Source: Propionibacteriaceae bacterium
GTDB lineage: Bacteria; Actinomycetota; Actinomycetes; Propionibacteriales; Propionibacteriaceae
Assembly (NCBI GenBank): GCA_030544185.1
Contig: JAUNRO010000145.1
Location: forward strand, 1-7,715
Length of the DNA stretch: 7,715 bases
Direction: 5' to 3'
Shown piece by piece: positions 1 through 5,934 of this stretch. Positions within the stretch are counted from its first letter, which is position 1. Every line of letters begins with the position of its first letter. Made by a program: the position numbers and the translations under genes. The notes beneath the pieces were generated by a model that was not told the DNA's origin, did not search any database, and worked only from the letters and a program-made list of their open reading frames with translations.

Positions 1-170
1 GCCGTCGCGAGGGTGTCGGCGCGCAGTTTGAGCCTCTCGCGGGGACCGACGAACCGGACGTCAAAGCCCCAGCGGGAGCGTCGCAGCAGACCCGCGACCG
101 CCTCGGGGCACCCGGGCAGGGAGGCGGGCCCGCGATAGACGAGGGCGAGGCGCCCGGGCCGCTGGGTCAA
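1..170 (-). CDS. BPL_N (biotin-protein ligase N-terminal-like / glutamine amidotransferase-like) protein, 5' part only
   Basis: Seen: an open frame begins at TTG (170-168) and runs off the left edge after 56 complete codons. It starts MTQRPGRLALVYRGPASLPG and later has WGFDVRFVGPRERLKL. The stop of the upstream gene and this start share TTGA, and a GGGAG ribosome-binding site lies 9 bases upstream of the TTG (180-184), which supports this start. Family knowledge: the 'LALVYRGPAS.PGCPEAV' opening is what I recall of actinobacterial BPL_N-domain proteins (Pfam PF09825). These have a class-I glutamine-amidotransferase-like fold and mostly unknown function; they are not biotin ligases. The region that would carry the nucleophile Cys lies beyond the window, so catalysis cannot be judged. 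Context: it is the third gene of the operon behind the peptide synthetase and the membrane acyltransferase-like gene, so a role in handling or modifying the same product is an inference. The family call comes from memory of sequence resemblance. Confidence 0.68.
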   Translation of the reverse strand, partial: MTQRPGRLALVYRGPASLPGCPEAVAGLLRRSRWGFDVRFVGPRERLKLRADTLAT

Positions 171-1453
171 GAGGTGATGCTCCCGGACGACGACCCGGTG
201 ACGGGACGAGTGGCCCGATGGGCGATCCACCACAGCACGTGCTCCAGTGGGCCGCGCTTGAAGAAGCGGCCCCAGGCGAGAGCGACGACCGCCAGCACGA
301 CGACGTGGATACCGAATGCCACCACGCCGTCCTCGGGCAGGAACGGGAGAACCAGCAGGACGAGGTGCAAGGCATACATCGTCAGCGGCATCGAGCCGAA
401 CCGGGCGAGCGGCCGGAATGCCGCCGGCGCGACCACGGCGAAGATCAGGGCCAGCCCGAGCACGGTGAGCGCGACGCCCATCGTGTAGGCCAGATCGAAC
501 GGGGTCGTGGTGTGCGGGGCGAGCACGGCCAGCCACCAGGCGGAGTTTGTCGGGAGGGTGCCCTCGGCGCCCCAGACGAGGGTGTCGGCGAAGTCCTGGC
601 GGGACATGATCGGCGCGGCGGCCGCGCCGAGGGCTTCCAGCCCGCCCATTCGCTGCAACAGGATCCAGGATCCGGTGCTGGCCAGGAGCAGGCTTGCGAT
701 GCCGATCGCGGTGATCCGGATGGCCGGACCGCGCAGCTGGAGGGACAGCCGACCGATCGCGAGACCCGCGCAGAGGTAGGCCATCCAGGGCAGGGCGGGA
801 AAGGTGCCGGTGAGGACCAGCTCGCGCAGGGTCGATCCGGGTTCGGTGAAGAGATCGGTGAACGTCGGGTTGGTCGTCGCGGTGATGGGGATGTCCTGGC
901 GCAGGAGATGGCTGAGGATCGGCAGGCCGACCGCGAACACGCCCGCCAGGATCGCGAGGACCGCCGCGGGCAGCCGCAGCAGCGGGACTGCAAGCAGGAA
1001 CATGACGCCATAGGCGGCGAGGATCACGTGCGCTCGATCCGGTGGCACGAGGCTGCCCAGCGCGAGACCGATAGCGATGATCAGCACCGCGCGCACCACC
1101 ACGCGGAGCATGGCGCCGACCCAGGGGCGGCCGTTCGGGGGATGGTCCCGGCCGGTGGAAAACGCGATGCCGACACCGGCCAGCACGGCGAAGAGGGCGG
1201 AGGAGTTGCCCGCGGCCAGCACGAACGGGACCGACATGACGCCCTGGGAGTTGACCTCGCTCAGCAGGTGGACGGCGATCATCCCGATCAGGGCGAGGGC
1301 CCGGGCCACATCCACCCCGAGCAGCCGGGCGCCGAAGGATGCGCGCCGGCTCGGCAGCGTCTCGGGTTCGCAGGCGTGGGGGATGACGGTGGAATCGAGG
1401 GCCTCGACCGTTGGTGGCCGGCTGCCCTGGGGGGTGGTGGGGTTCAGGGTCAT
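167..1453 (-). CDS. Polytopic membrane protein, HGSNAT_cat/DUF418-type acyltransferase-like
   Basis: Seen: 428 residues from ATG at 1453, with GGAGGG 7 bases upstream (1461-1466). About 44 polar residues precede roughly ten hydrophobic segments (near 46-65, 75-99, 114-135, 141-160, 163-182, 215-235, 244-265, 318-345, 353-371 and 377-396). The first segment contains GVDVARALALIGMIAVH (46-62, His62). Segment 218-234 has FPALPWMAYLCAG. The C-terminal part has RFGSMPLTMYALHLVLL (351-367) and FKRGPLEHVLWW (398-409). Family knowledge: the first motif is typical of the heparan-alpha-glucosaminide N-acetyltransferase-like domain (DUF1624/PF07786), and the C-terminal pattern is typical of DUF418. HGSNAT moves acetyl groups from cytosolic acetyl-CoA across a membrane to an amino sugar, but the substrates of bacterial homologues are mostly unknown. 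Context: the start lies 3 bases after the synthetase stop (TGA-CCG-ATG), so the two are surely co-translated. Acylation of the synthetase product is possible but unproven. Confidence 0.82.
   Translation of the reverse strand: MTLNPTTPQGSRPPTVEALDSTVIPHACEPETLPSRRASFGARLLGVDVARALALIGMIAVHLLSEVNSQGVMSVPFVLAAGNSSALFAVLAGVGIAFSTGRDHPPNGRPWVGAMLRVVVRAVLIIAIGLALGSLVPPDRAHVILAAYGVMFLLAVPLLRLPAAVLAILAGVFAVGLPILSHLLRQDIPITATTNPTFTDLFTEPGSTLRELVLTGTFPALPWMAYLCAGLAIGRLSLQLRGPAIRITAIGIASLLLASTGSWILLQRMGGLEALGAAAAPIMSRQDFADTLVWGAEGTLPTNSAWWLAVLAPHTTTPFDLAYTMGVALTVLGLALIFAVVAPAAFRPLARFGSMPLTMYALHLVLLVLPFLPEDGVVAFGIHVVVLAVVALAWGRFFKRGPLEHVLWWIAHRATRPVTGSSSGSITS
180..184 (-). promoter_or_regulatory. Ribosome-binding site supporting the TTG start at 170
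   Basis: On the minus strand GGGAG lies 9 bases before TTG. It sits inside the 3' end of the upstream coding sequence, as expected for translationally coupled genes with a TTGA overlap. Confidence 0.5.
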
Positions 1454-1456
1454 CGG

Positions 1457-4400
1457 TCAGCCCTCCACGGCTGTGGGTGCGGCGGCTCGGCTCTCCCGAG
1501 GCGCGATCCGGGACGGGATGCCCGCCCAGCGCGTGCCTGCCGGCAGGCTTTCGCCCTTCATGACCAGTGACAACGGAGCCAGTGACGCGCCGTTGCCGAG
1601 GGTGGTGGAATAGAGGACGACGGCCCGGCAGCCCACCGAGACCTGGGGCCGCAGCGTGATGACCCCCATCTTCATGACGCGGTCCTCGAACAGGTGCGTC
1701 TGCAACGAGACCTCGGGGCCGACAGTCACATCGTCGCCGATGTGCACGAGGTCGAACTCGGTGATATAGGTCGTGCCGATCAGCGTGCGCCGGCCGACCC
1801 GCACACCGAACAGCCGGAGCAGATGCCCCAGCATCGGCGTGCCCTCCAGGGCGTTGAGGAGCACCGGGACCGCCGTGGTCTCATAGATGCCCGTCACGAA
1901 TTCGGTGCGCCGCACGAAGCCGCTCCACAGGGGTTCGACGCGTGGGCGATAGCGGCCGACGACGGCCCACTTGAGGCCGGCGGCGAAGAACACCACGAGC
2001 AGGCTGAACCCCAGCGCCACGGCCGGCGTGGCCAGCGCCATGGCCCACAACGGAAGCCGAGTGGCCAGCAAGGCCAGCACGCTGAGGGTGGCGAAGGTGG
2101 ACAGCGCCAGGACCGTCGCCGGCAGCGTCGCCCGGACGAACTCGATGATGTAGCGGGCGACCACCTTGTGCTGAGGCGGATCGAAGGTGTCGCCCTCCGC
2201 GTACTCGTCATAGAGCTCGCGCGCCGGCAGGAAGATCGACGGTGAACCCAGCCACGAGGTGCCCGCGGGGACGCCCGTCGCCGGCGGCACCGACTGCACG
2301 CCGATGAGGGAACCGTCACCGAGATGGGTGCCGCTGGGGACATACGACGCGTTGCCCACGAACGCGCGCTGGCCGACCTCGGTGCGGCGGAAGGCGACGT
2401 GACCGTTGGCATAGGTCGCCGGGCCGACGCTGGCCATATCGGCCACGAACGAGCCATCCTCCAGCGTGAGGAGGTCGGGGTCGATGTTGGCGATCGTCGC
2501 GATCTCGGCATTGCGGCCGACCTTCGCACCCAGCAGGCGCAGCCAGCCGGGGGTGTAGAGGCTGCCGTAGAGCGTGTTGGTGAGCTCCAGACTGAGCTCC
2601 AGCAGCTTGTCGCCGAACCATTTCTCGGTGCCCAGACGGGACCGCAGATGGTGAACGCCCACCGGTGTCTCCAGCAGCGCCCAGCGGCGGAAGAACATGA
2701 TCAGCGAGCAGGCGGCCAGCACGAAGACCGGGCCGCTGACCGCGGTGATCACGAAGGCCCAGGTCTGGCCGACCTCCAGCAGGGTCCACCAGACACCAAG
2801 CAGGATCGGCAGCATCGCGAGCATCGGCAGGGTCTCGAAGACGAAGACGCCGACGGCGAACCGCGGCAGCAGCTCGCGCGGCCAGGTGGTGGGGGCGTGG
2901 GAGCAGCTGGTCATCAGCTCCATCACCGGATCGCCCAGACCGGGCTGGTGTGTCGCGACCGAGCCCGACCAGTGCTCACCGTCGGGCACGTGCTGGCCGG
3001 TGAGCAGCAGTGACTGGCCACCCAGCGTGGCGCCGGTCCCCATCGTGCAGGGACCCTGGAGCACGCAGTTGGCGCCCACAACGGCCTGCGCCCCGATATC
3101 GATGACGCCGATGCGCAACTGGCCCTCGGCGATCGAGTGGCTCTGCAGGTGTGTGCCGTAGCCGATCGTGGCTCTGTCGCCCAGGCGCACCAGGCCCGGC
3201 AGTGAGATCTGTCCGGTGCCGATGTGGCAACCGTGGCCGATCCGGGCACCGGCGAGCCGGAGATAGTTCGCGGTCCACGGCGAACCGGCGAGCCGGCCGA
3301 GGGGCGACAGCGACATTGCCCGTTGGACCAGCCAGACGCGCAGATGGGTCAGCCCATAGAGGCGATAGGTGCCCGGACGCAGACCGCGTCCGGCCAGCGC
3401 CGCAGCGGTGATCGGCAGGCACCAGCGGCTGAACAGATAGGTCACCGGCAGGGTGAGGGCGAGCTGCCCGGCCATGGCCCAGGACGGATCGCCCTGGTTG
3501 AGGCCATAGAGCAGGCCCAGCGGGAGCATGGCGAGGAGCAGGAAGAGGAAGATGCCCGCGAGCTGGGCAAGCCCGAAGGCGGTTCTGCGCCACCAGTGGG
3601 CGGGCGCGGGCCGCTCGGGCGCGGCGGTCTCCTCGTTGAGCACCGCCTGCTCCAGGGCCGCACGGTCCAGATGGTCGGCGAGGGCGCGGATCGTCGGGTG
3701 GGCATAGAGGTCCAGGATGGACAGCTCGCTCGCACCAGGCAGGCCCTCGCGCCGCAATTGCGAGACCAGCGTCGCGGCGATGAGGGAGTGACCGCCCAGC
3801 TCGTCGAACAGGTTCGCCTCGACTGAGAGCGAGTCGAGCGGCAGGCGCAGCACGTGTGCATAGACCGCGCTGAGCTTCTCCTCCATCTCCGAATCGGGGG
3901 CGATGTAGTCCCCCGTGCCGCCCACGAGGCGGCCACCGGTGGGCTCCGGCAACGCCTTGCGATCGGCTTTGCCGCTCGGCAGCATCGGGATATCGTCCAA
4001 GGCTTCGAGATAGTCGGGCACCATGTACGCCGGCAGCCGGCGCCGCAACTGGTCATGCAACCGCGCGCGGACGGTGCTCAAAACCTCGGCCTGTTCGGTG
4101 AGCAGGATGTAGCCGGCGAGTTCGCCGCCGGTGCCGGGCCGCTCCAGCAGGGTCACAACGGCTGCAGCGACGGCGTGATCTTCCAGCATCACGCTCTCGA
4201 TCTCCAGCAGTTCGACGCGGTGACCGCGGACCTTGACCTCGGTGTCCGCCCGGCCCAGGTAGACGATTTCACCGTTGTCGGCGAAGCGACCCAGGTCGCC
4301 GGTGCGATAGATCCGGCCGTCGGTCTCGCCGGTGGGGTCGGGCACGAACCGGTCGGCCGTGAGGTCGGGGCGGTTGACATAACCGCGGGCGACGCCCGGG

Positions 4401-5476
4401 CCGCCGATGCAGATCTCGCCCACCTCGCCGAACGGCACCGGTTCCAGGTTGTCGTCCATGAGCACCGCGGTATAGGTCGGCAGCGGCACACCGATCGTGA
4501 CGGGTTTGCCGGGATAGAGCTCAGCCCAGATGCAGGTGACGGTCGCCTCGGTGGGGCCATAGGTGTTGAGAATCCGCCGGCCAACGCCCCAGCGCTCCAC
4601 GAGTTCCTGGGGGCAGGCCTCGCCGCCCACGTTGACGGTGTGGATCGAGGGGACCAGGCGATCCAGCGTGGCGAGGACCGTGGGCACGCAATAGATCATC
4701 GTGATCGCGGAATCCTCCAGGAAATCCGCGAGCCCCGGGCCCACGCGCCGGCCGTCGGTGGGACCGGCGACCAGTGTCGCGCCCATGGCCCAGGTCGGCC
4801 AGATCTCCTCGATCGAGAAGTCGAAGGAGATCGTCATGCCCTGATAGACGCGATCGGACGCGGTCACCCCATAGATCTCGGGGACGACCTCGATGAAGTT
4901 GCAGATGCTCGATTGCAGGATCTCCACGCCCTTGGGGCGGCCGGTGGATCCGGAGGTGTAGATGATGTAGCACAGCGGGTCTCCGCTGGCGTCCAGCTCC
5001 GGCGCAGCGGGCGGTGCCTCGGCGATCTGCGCGGCCGCGGCATCCATGGGGAGCAGCGCGGTGTTGGCCTCGGCGCAGGCGTCCGCGAGGGCGGTCGTGG
5101 TGAGGATCAGGTCGAGTCCGGAGTCCTGGGCGATATAGGCCACGCGGTCGAGTGGTGCGGACGGGTCGATCGGGATGAACGTCGCGCCGGCCTTCTGCAC
5201 CCCGAGCAGCGCGACATACATCTCCAGGGAGCGCTCGATCATGATGCCCACGCGTGATCCGGGATGGAGGTTGCGTTCGGTCAGCAGATGGTTCGCCAAC
5301 CGGTTGGCGCGCTCGTCGAGATCGCGATAGGTCAAGCGGGTGCCCGCGCACTCGAGGGCGACGGCCTCCGGCGTGGTGTGCGCGGAATACTCGAAGAAGT
5401 GGTGCAACCGGATAGTGGTCGCGCGACGGCCGATCGGTGGCCCGCACTTGATGTCCTGCAGGGGGTCGATGATCAC
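1457..5476 (-). CDS. Pls/PosA-family single-module nonribosomal peptide synthetase with A-T domains and three membrane-linked beta-helix domains
   Basis: Seen: 1339 residues from GTG at 5476, with GGAAGG 9 bases upstream (5486-5491). The adenylation domain (about 25-515) has the usual core motifs: LTYRDL (48-53), YTSGSTGRPKG (173-183), NTYGPTE (304-310), YRTGDLGR (390-397), GRADTEVKVRGHRVELLEIE (408-427) and PSGKADRK with Lys503. The carrier domain (about 528-606) has LGGHS with the phosphopantetheine Ser564. The tail has hydrophobic pairs near 633-690, 870-928 and 1116-1172. Each pair is followed by a hexapeptide-repeat left-handed beta-helix domain (about 742-845, 981-1085 and 1222-1330). 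There is no canonical condensation or thioesterase domain. Family knowledge: this is the layout of epsilon-poly-L-lysine synthetase Pls and relatives, in which the tandem tail domains are thought to join activated monomers into an isopeptide homopolymer at the membrane. The monomer is not certain. The frame is intact and full length. Confidence 0.93.
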   Translation of the reverse strand: MIIDPLQDIKCGPPIGRRATTIRLHHFFEYSAHTTPEAVALECAGTRLTYRDLDERANRLANHLLTERNLHPGSRVGIMIERSLEMYVALLGVQKAGATFIPIDPSAPLDRVAYIAQDSGLDLILTTTALADACAEANTALLPMDAAAAQIAEAPPAAPELDASGDPLCYIIYTSGSTGRPKGVEILQSSICNFIEVVPEIYGVTASDRVYQGMTISFDFSIEEIWPTWAMGATLVAGPTDGRRVGPGLADFLEDSAITMIYCVPTVLATLDRLVPSIHTVNVGGEACPQELVERWGVGRRILNTYGPTEATVTCIWAELYPGKPVTIGVPLPTYTAVLMDDNLEPVPFGEVGEICIGGPGVARGYVNRPDLTADRFVPDPTGETDGRIYRTGDLGRFADNGEIVYLGRADTEVKVRGHRVELLEIESVMLEDHAVAAAVVTLLERPGTGGELAGYILLTEQAEVLSTVRARLHDQLRRRLPAYMVPDYLEALDDIPMLPSGKADRKALPEPTGGRLVGGTGDYIAPDSEMEEKLSAVYAHVLRLPLDSLSVEANLFDELGGHSLIAATLVSQLRREGLPGASELSILDLYAHPTIRALADHLDRAALEQAVLNEETAAPERPAPAHWWRRTAFGLAQLAGIFLFLLLAMLPLGLLYGLNQGDPSWAMAGQLALTLPVTYLFSRWCLPITAAALAGRGLRPGTYRLYGLTHLRVWLVQRAMSLSPLGRLAGSPWTANYLRLAGARIGHGCHIGTGQISLPGLVRLGDRATIGYGTHLQSHSIAEGQLRIGVIDIGAQAVVGANCVLQGPCTMGTGATLGGQSLLLTGQHVPDGEHWSGSVATHQPGLGDPVMELMTSCSHAPTTWPRELLPRFAVGVFVFETLPMLAMLPILLGVWWTLLEVGQTWAFVITAVSGPVFVLAACSLIMFFRRWALLETPVGVHHLRSRLGTEKWFGDKLLELSLELTNTLYGSLYTPGWLRLLGAKVGRNAEIATIANIDPDLLTLEDGSFVADMASVGPATYANGHVAFRRTEVGQRAFVGNASYVPSGTHLGDGSLIGVQSVPPATGVPAGTSWLGSPSIFLPARELYDEYAEGDTFDPPQHKVVARYIIEFVRATLPATVLALSTFATLSVLALLATRLPLWAMALATPAVALGFSLLVVFFAAGLKWAVVGRYRPRVEPLWSGFVRRTEFVTGIYETTAVPVLLNALEGTPMLGHLLRLFGVRVGRRTLIGTTYITEFDLVHIGDDVTVGPEVSLQTHLFEDRVMKMGVITLRPQVSVGCRAVVLYSTTLGNGASLAPLSLVMKGESLPAGTRWAGIPSRIAPRESRAAAPTAVEG

Positions 5477-5526
5477 GACTCGCCACCTTCCGAGCCGATT
5501 TCGACTGCGAGAATCCCCGTCAACAT
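5473..5526 (-). CDS. Possible 17-residue leader peptide overlapping the synthetase start
   Basis: Seen: ATG at 5526-5524 opens a frame reading MLTGILAVEIGSEGGES. It ends in TGA at 5475-5473 and shares GTGA with the GTG start of the synthetase. A purine-rich AGGGG lies only about 3 bases upstream of its ATG, which is closer than ideal. It also contains, in frame, the ribosome-binding site of the synthetase. If translated, termination would deliver ribosomes directly onto the synthetase start. It is too short for coding statistics, so chance remains quite possible. Confidence 0.3.
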   Translation of the reverse strand: MLTGILAVEIGSEGGES

Positions 5527-5530
5527 TGCC

Positions 5531-5557
5531 CCCTGGTCACGGTCCGCCAGGGTGACC
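5531..5557. repeat. Two overlapping, mutually exclusive inverted repeats in the synthetase leader
   Basis: CCCTGG (5531-5536) can pair with CCAGGG (5547-5552), and GGTCAC (5535-5540) can pair with GTGACC (5552-5557). The arms overlap, so only one hairpin can form at a time. The element lies 55-81 bases upstream of the synthetase start, just ahead of the possible leader ORF. It could be an operator or an RNA switch; six-base arms in GC-rich DNA also arise by chance. Confidence 0.35.
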
Positions 5558-5593
5558 CCGGGCTCGAGTTGCGACTAGCCGAGGATAACACTC

Positions 5594-5613
5594 AGGGTGT
5601 CGGCGGGCACCCT
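5594..5613. repeat. Short hairpin-forming inverted repeat
   Basis: AGGGTGTC and GGCACCCT form an 8-bp stem with one G-T wobble pair and a 4-base loop (GGCG). No T run follows on either strand, so it is not a standard intrinsic terminator. It lies between the proposed minus-strand promoter and the synthetase start, so it would be in the mRNA leader. Confidence 0.35.
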
Positions 5614-5650
5614 ATCGGGACTAGGGCGTTTATGGAAGTAAAAAATTGCA

Positions 5651-5679
5651 AATATATCGAAAATTAATCAAATCATCAG
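5651..5679 (-). promoter_or_regulatory. Candidate sigma-70-type promoter for the synthetase operon
   Basis: Reading the minus strand, CTGATG (5679-5674, three matches to TTGACA) is followed after 17 bases by TATATT (5656-5651, five of six matches to TATAAT). It lies in the only strongly AT-rich stretch of the window. The transcript would start near 5644, giving a leader of about 168 bases. The weak -35 and the biased composition make this tentative. On the plus strand the same island offers only a poor TTGCAA-16-TCAAAT alternative for glmU. Confidence 0.3.
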
Positions 5680-5706
5680 ACCAGTGGTCGAAAGTTCTCT
5701 GGTCTG
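5677..5706. repeat. 8-bp perfect inverted repeat, candidate operator
   Basis: CAGACCAG (5677-5684) is matched by CTGGTCTG (5699-5706) across a 14-base gap. A second small dyad, GACCA-G-TGGTC (5679-5689), overlaps the left arm. It touches the proposed -35 of the minus-strand promoter, as a repressor or activator site would. No downstream T run, so a terminator role is unlikely. Confidence 0.4.
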
Positions 5707-5752
5707 CGCGATCGGGCGTGCCGATTCGCTTCCTGGCTCGAGGTGTTCGGGG

Positions 5753-5773
5753 GACGCCTCGCAGACGCCTCGC
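5753..5773. repeat. Tandem 10-bp direct repeat with an 11-base period
   Basis: GACGCCTCGC occurs at 5753-5762 and again at 5764-5773, and a shorter GACGCC follows at 5795-5800. The 11-base period is close to one helical turn. It is short and may be chance in GC-rich DNA. Confidence 0.3.
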
Positions 5774-5868
5774 GGGTGCCCAGTCGCCGGTGCGGACGCC
5801 ATCCGGGCGCTAATGTGATGATGGCCGTCCGCGGGGACGATGGACAGCGCGGCCGGCGCAGCCTGGCT

Positions 5869-5910
5869 GGTGCACGCCGTGCACCTGACTGACGTGCACG
5901 ACGAGTGCAC
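5869..5910. promoter_or_regulatory. Cluster of four GTGCAC palindromes upstream of glmU, candidate operator
   Basis: GTGCAC occurs at 5870-5875, 5879-5884, 5894-5899 and 5905-5910. The first two form a 17-base palindrome, GGTGCACGCCGTGCACC (5869-5885), with 8-bp perfect arms around one central base. The longer word GTGCACCTGA occurs twice (5879-5888 and 5905-5914). The cluster ends 24 bases before the glmU start codon, so a bound protein would block transcription or, as RNA, the arms could fold near the ribosome-binding site. The binding protein is unknown. Confidence 0.45.
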
Positions 5911-5923
5911 CTGATCGATCTGC

Positions 5924-5929
5924 GAGGGA
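5924..5929 (+). promoter_or_regulatory. Ribosome-binding site that fixes the glmU start at TTG 5935
   Basis: GAGGGA lies 5 bases upstream of TTG at 5935. The earlier in-frame GTG at 5905 has no Shine-Dalgarno-like sequence before it and lies within the GTGCAC cluster, so TTG is preferred. Confidence 0.6.
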
Positions 5930-5934
5930 ATCCC

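Larger units (their letters stand above)
5477..5934. other. Divergent intergenic regulatory region between the synthetase operon and glmU
   Basis: About 458 bases with no supported full-size gene. It must carry the promoters of both divergent units. From left to right it holds the synthetase ribosome-binding site and possible leader ORF, overlapping inverted repeats (5531-5557), a short hairpin (5594-5613), an AT-rich island (about 5636-5680), an 8-bp inverted repeat (5677-5706), a short direct repeat (5753-5773), a cluster of GTGCAC palindromes (5869-5910) and the glmU ribosome-binding site. I see no tRNA (no T-loop GGTTCGA pattern in a cloverleaf) and no stem followed by a T run on either strand. 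Confidence 0.8.

Noticed and set aside
218..1570. Long plus-strand open frame (450 residues) opposite the membrane protein gene
   Set aside because: It is antisense to a gene with clear membrane topology, family motifs and ribosome-binding site; its product is a low-complexity, Glu/Arg/Gln/Gly-rich sequence typical of frames opposite GC-rich genes.
3854..5257. Plus-strand open frame of 467 residues opposite the adenylation domain
   Set aside because: It mirrors the synthetase coding sequence and shows no family motif of its own.
5495..5523. Minus-strand TTGACG as a -35 box close to the synthetase
   Set aside because: No TAnnnT hexamer lies 16-18 bases downstream, and transcription would begin almost at the ribosome-binding site.
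5594..5613. Intrinsic terminator
   Set aside because: The stem is short with a wobble pair, has no T run on either strand, and lies between divergent genes where no transcript needs to end.
5678..5705. DasR-like (dre) operator linking the region to GlcNAc control
   Set aside because: Half-sites AGACCA and TGGTCT are present, but in the opposite order and 16 bases apart, whereas the dre site has TGGTCT directly followed by AGACCA. The resemblance is to half-sites only.
5477..5934. tRNA gene upstream of glmU, as occurs in some actinobacteria
   Set aside because: No acceptor-stem pairing, no GGTTCGA-type T loop and no anticodon arm could be found on either strand.
5905..5934. glmU start at GTG 5905
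   Set aside because: No ribosome-binding site precedes it, it lies within the GTGCAC cluster, and the TTG at 5935 has GAGGGA at 5 bases.
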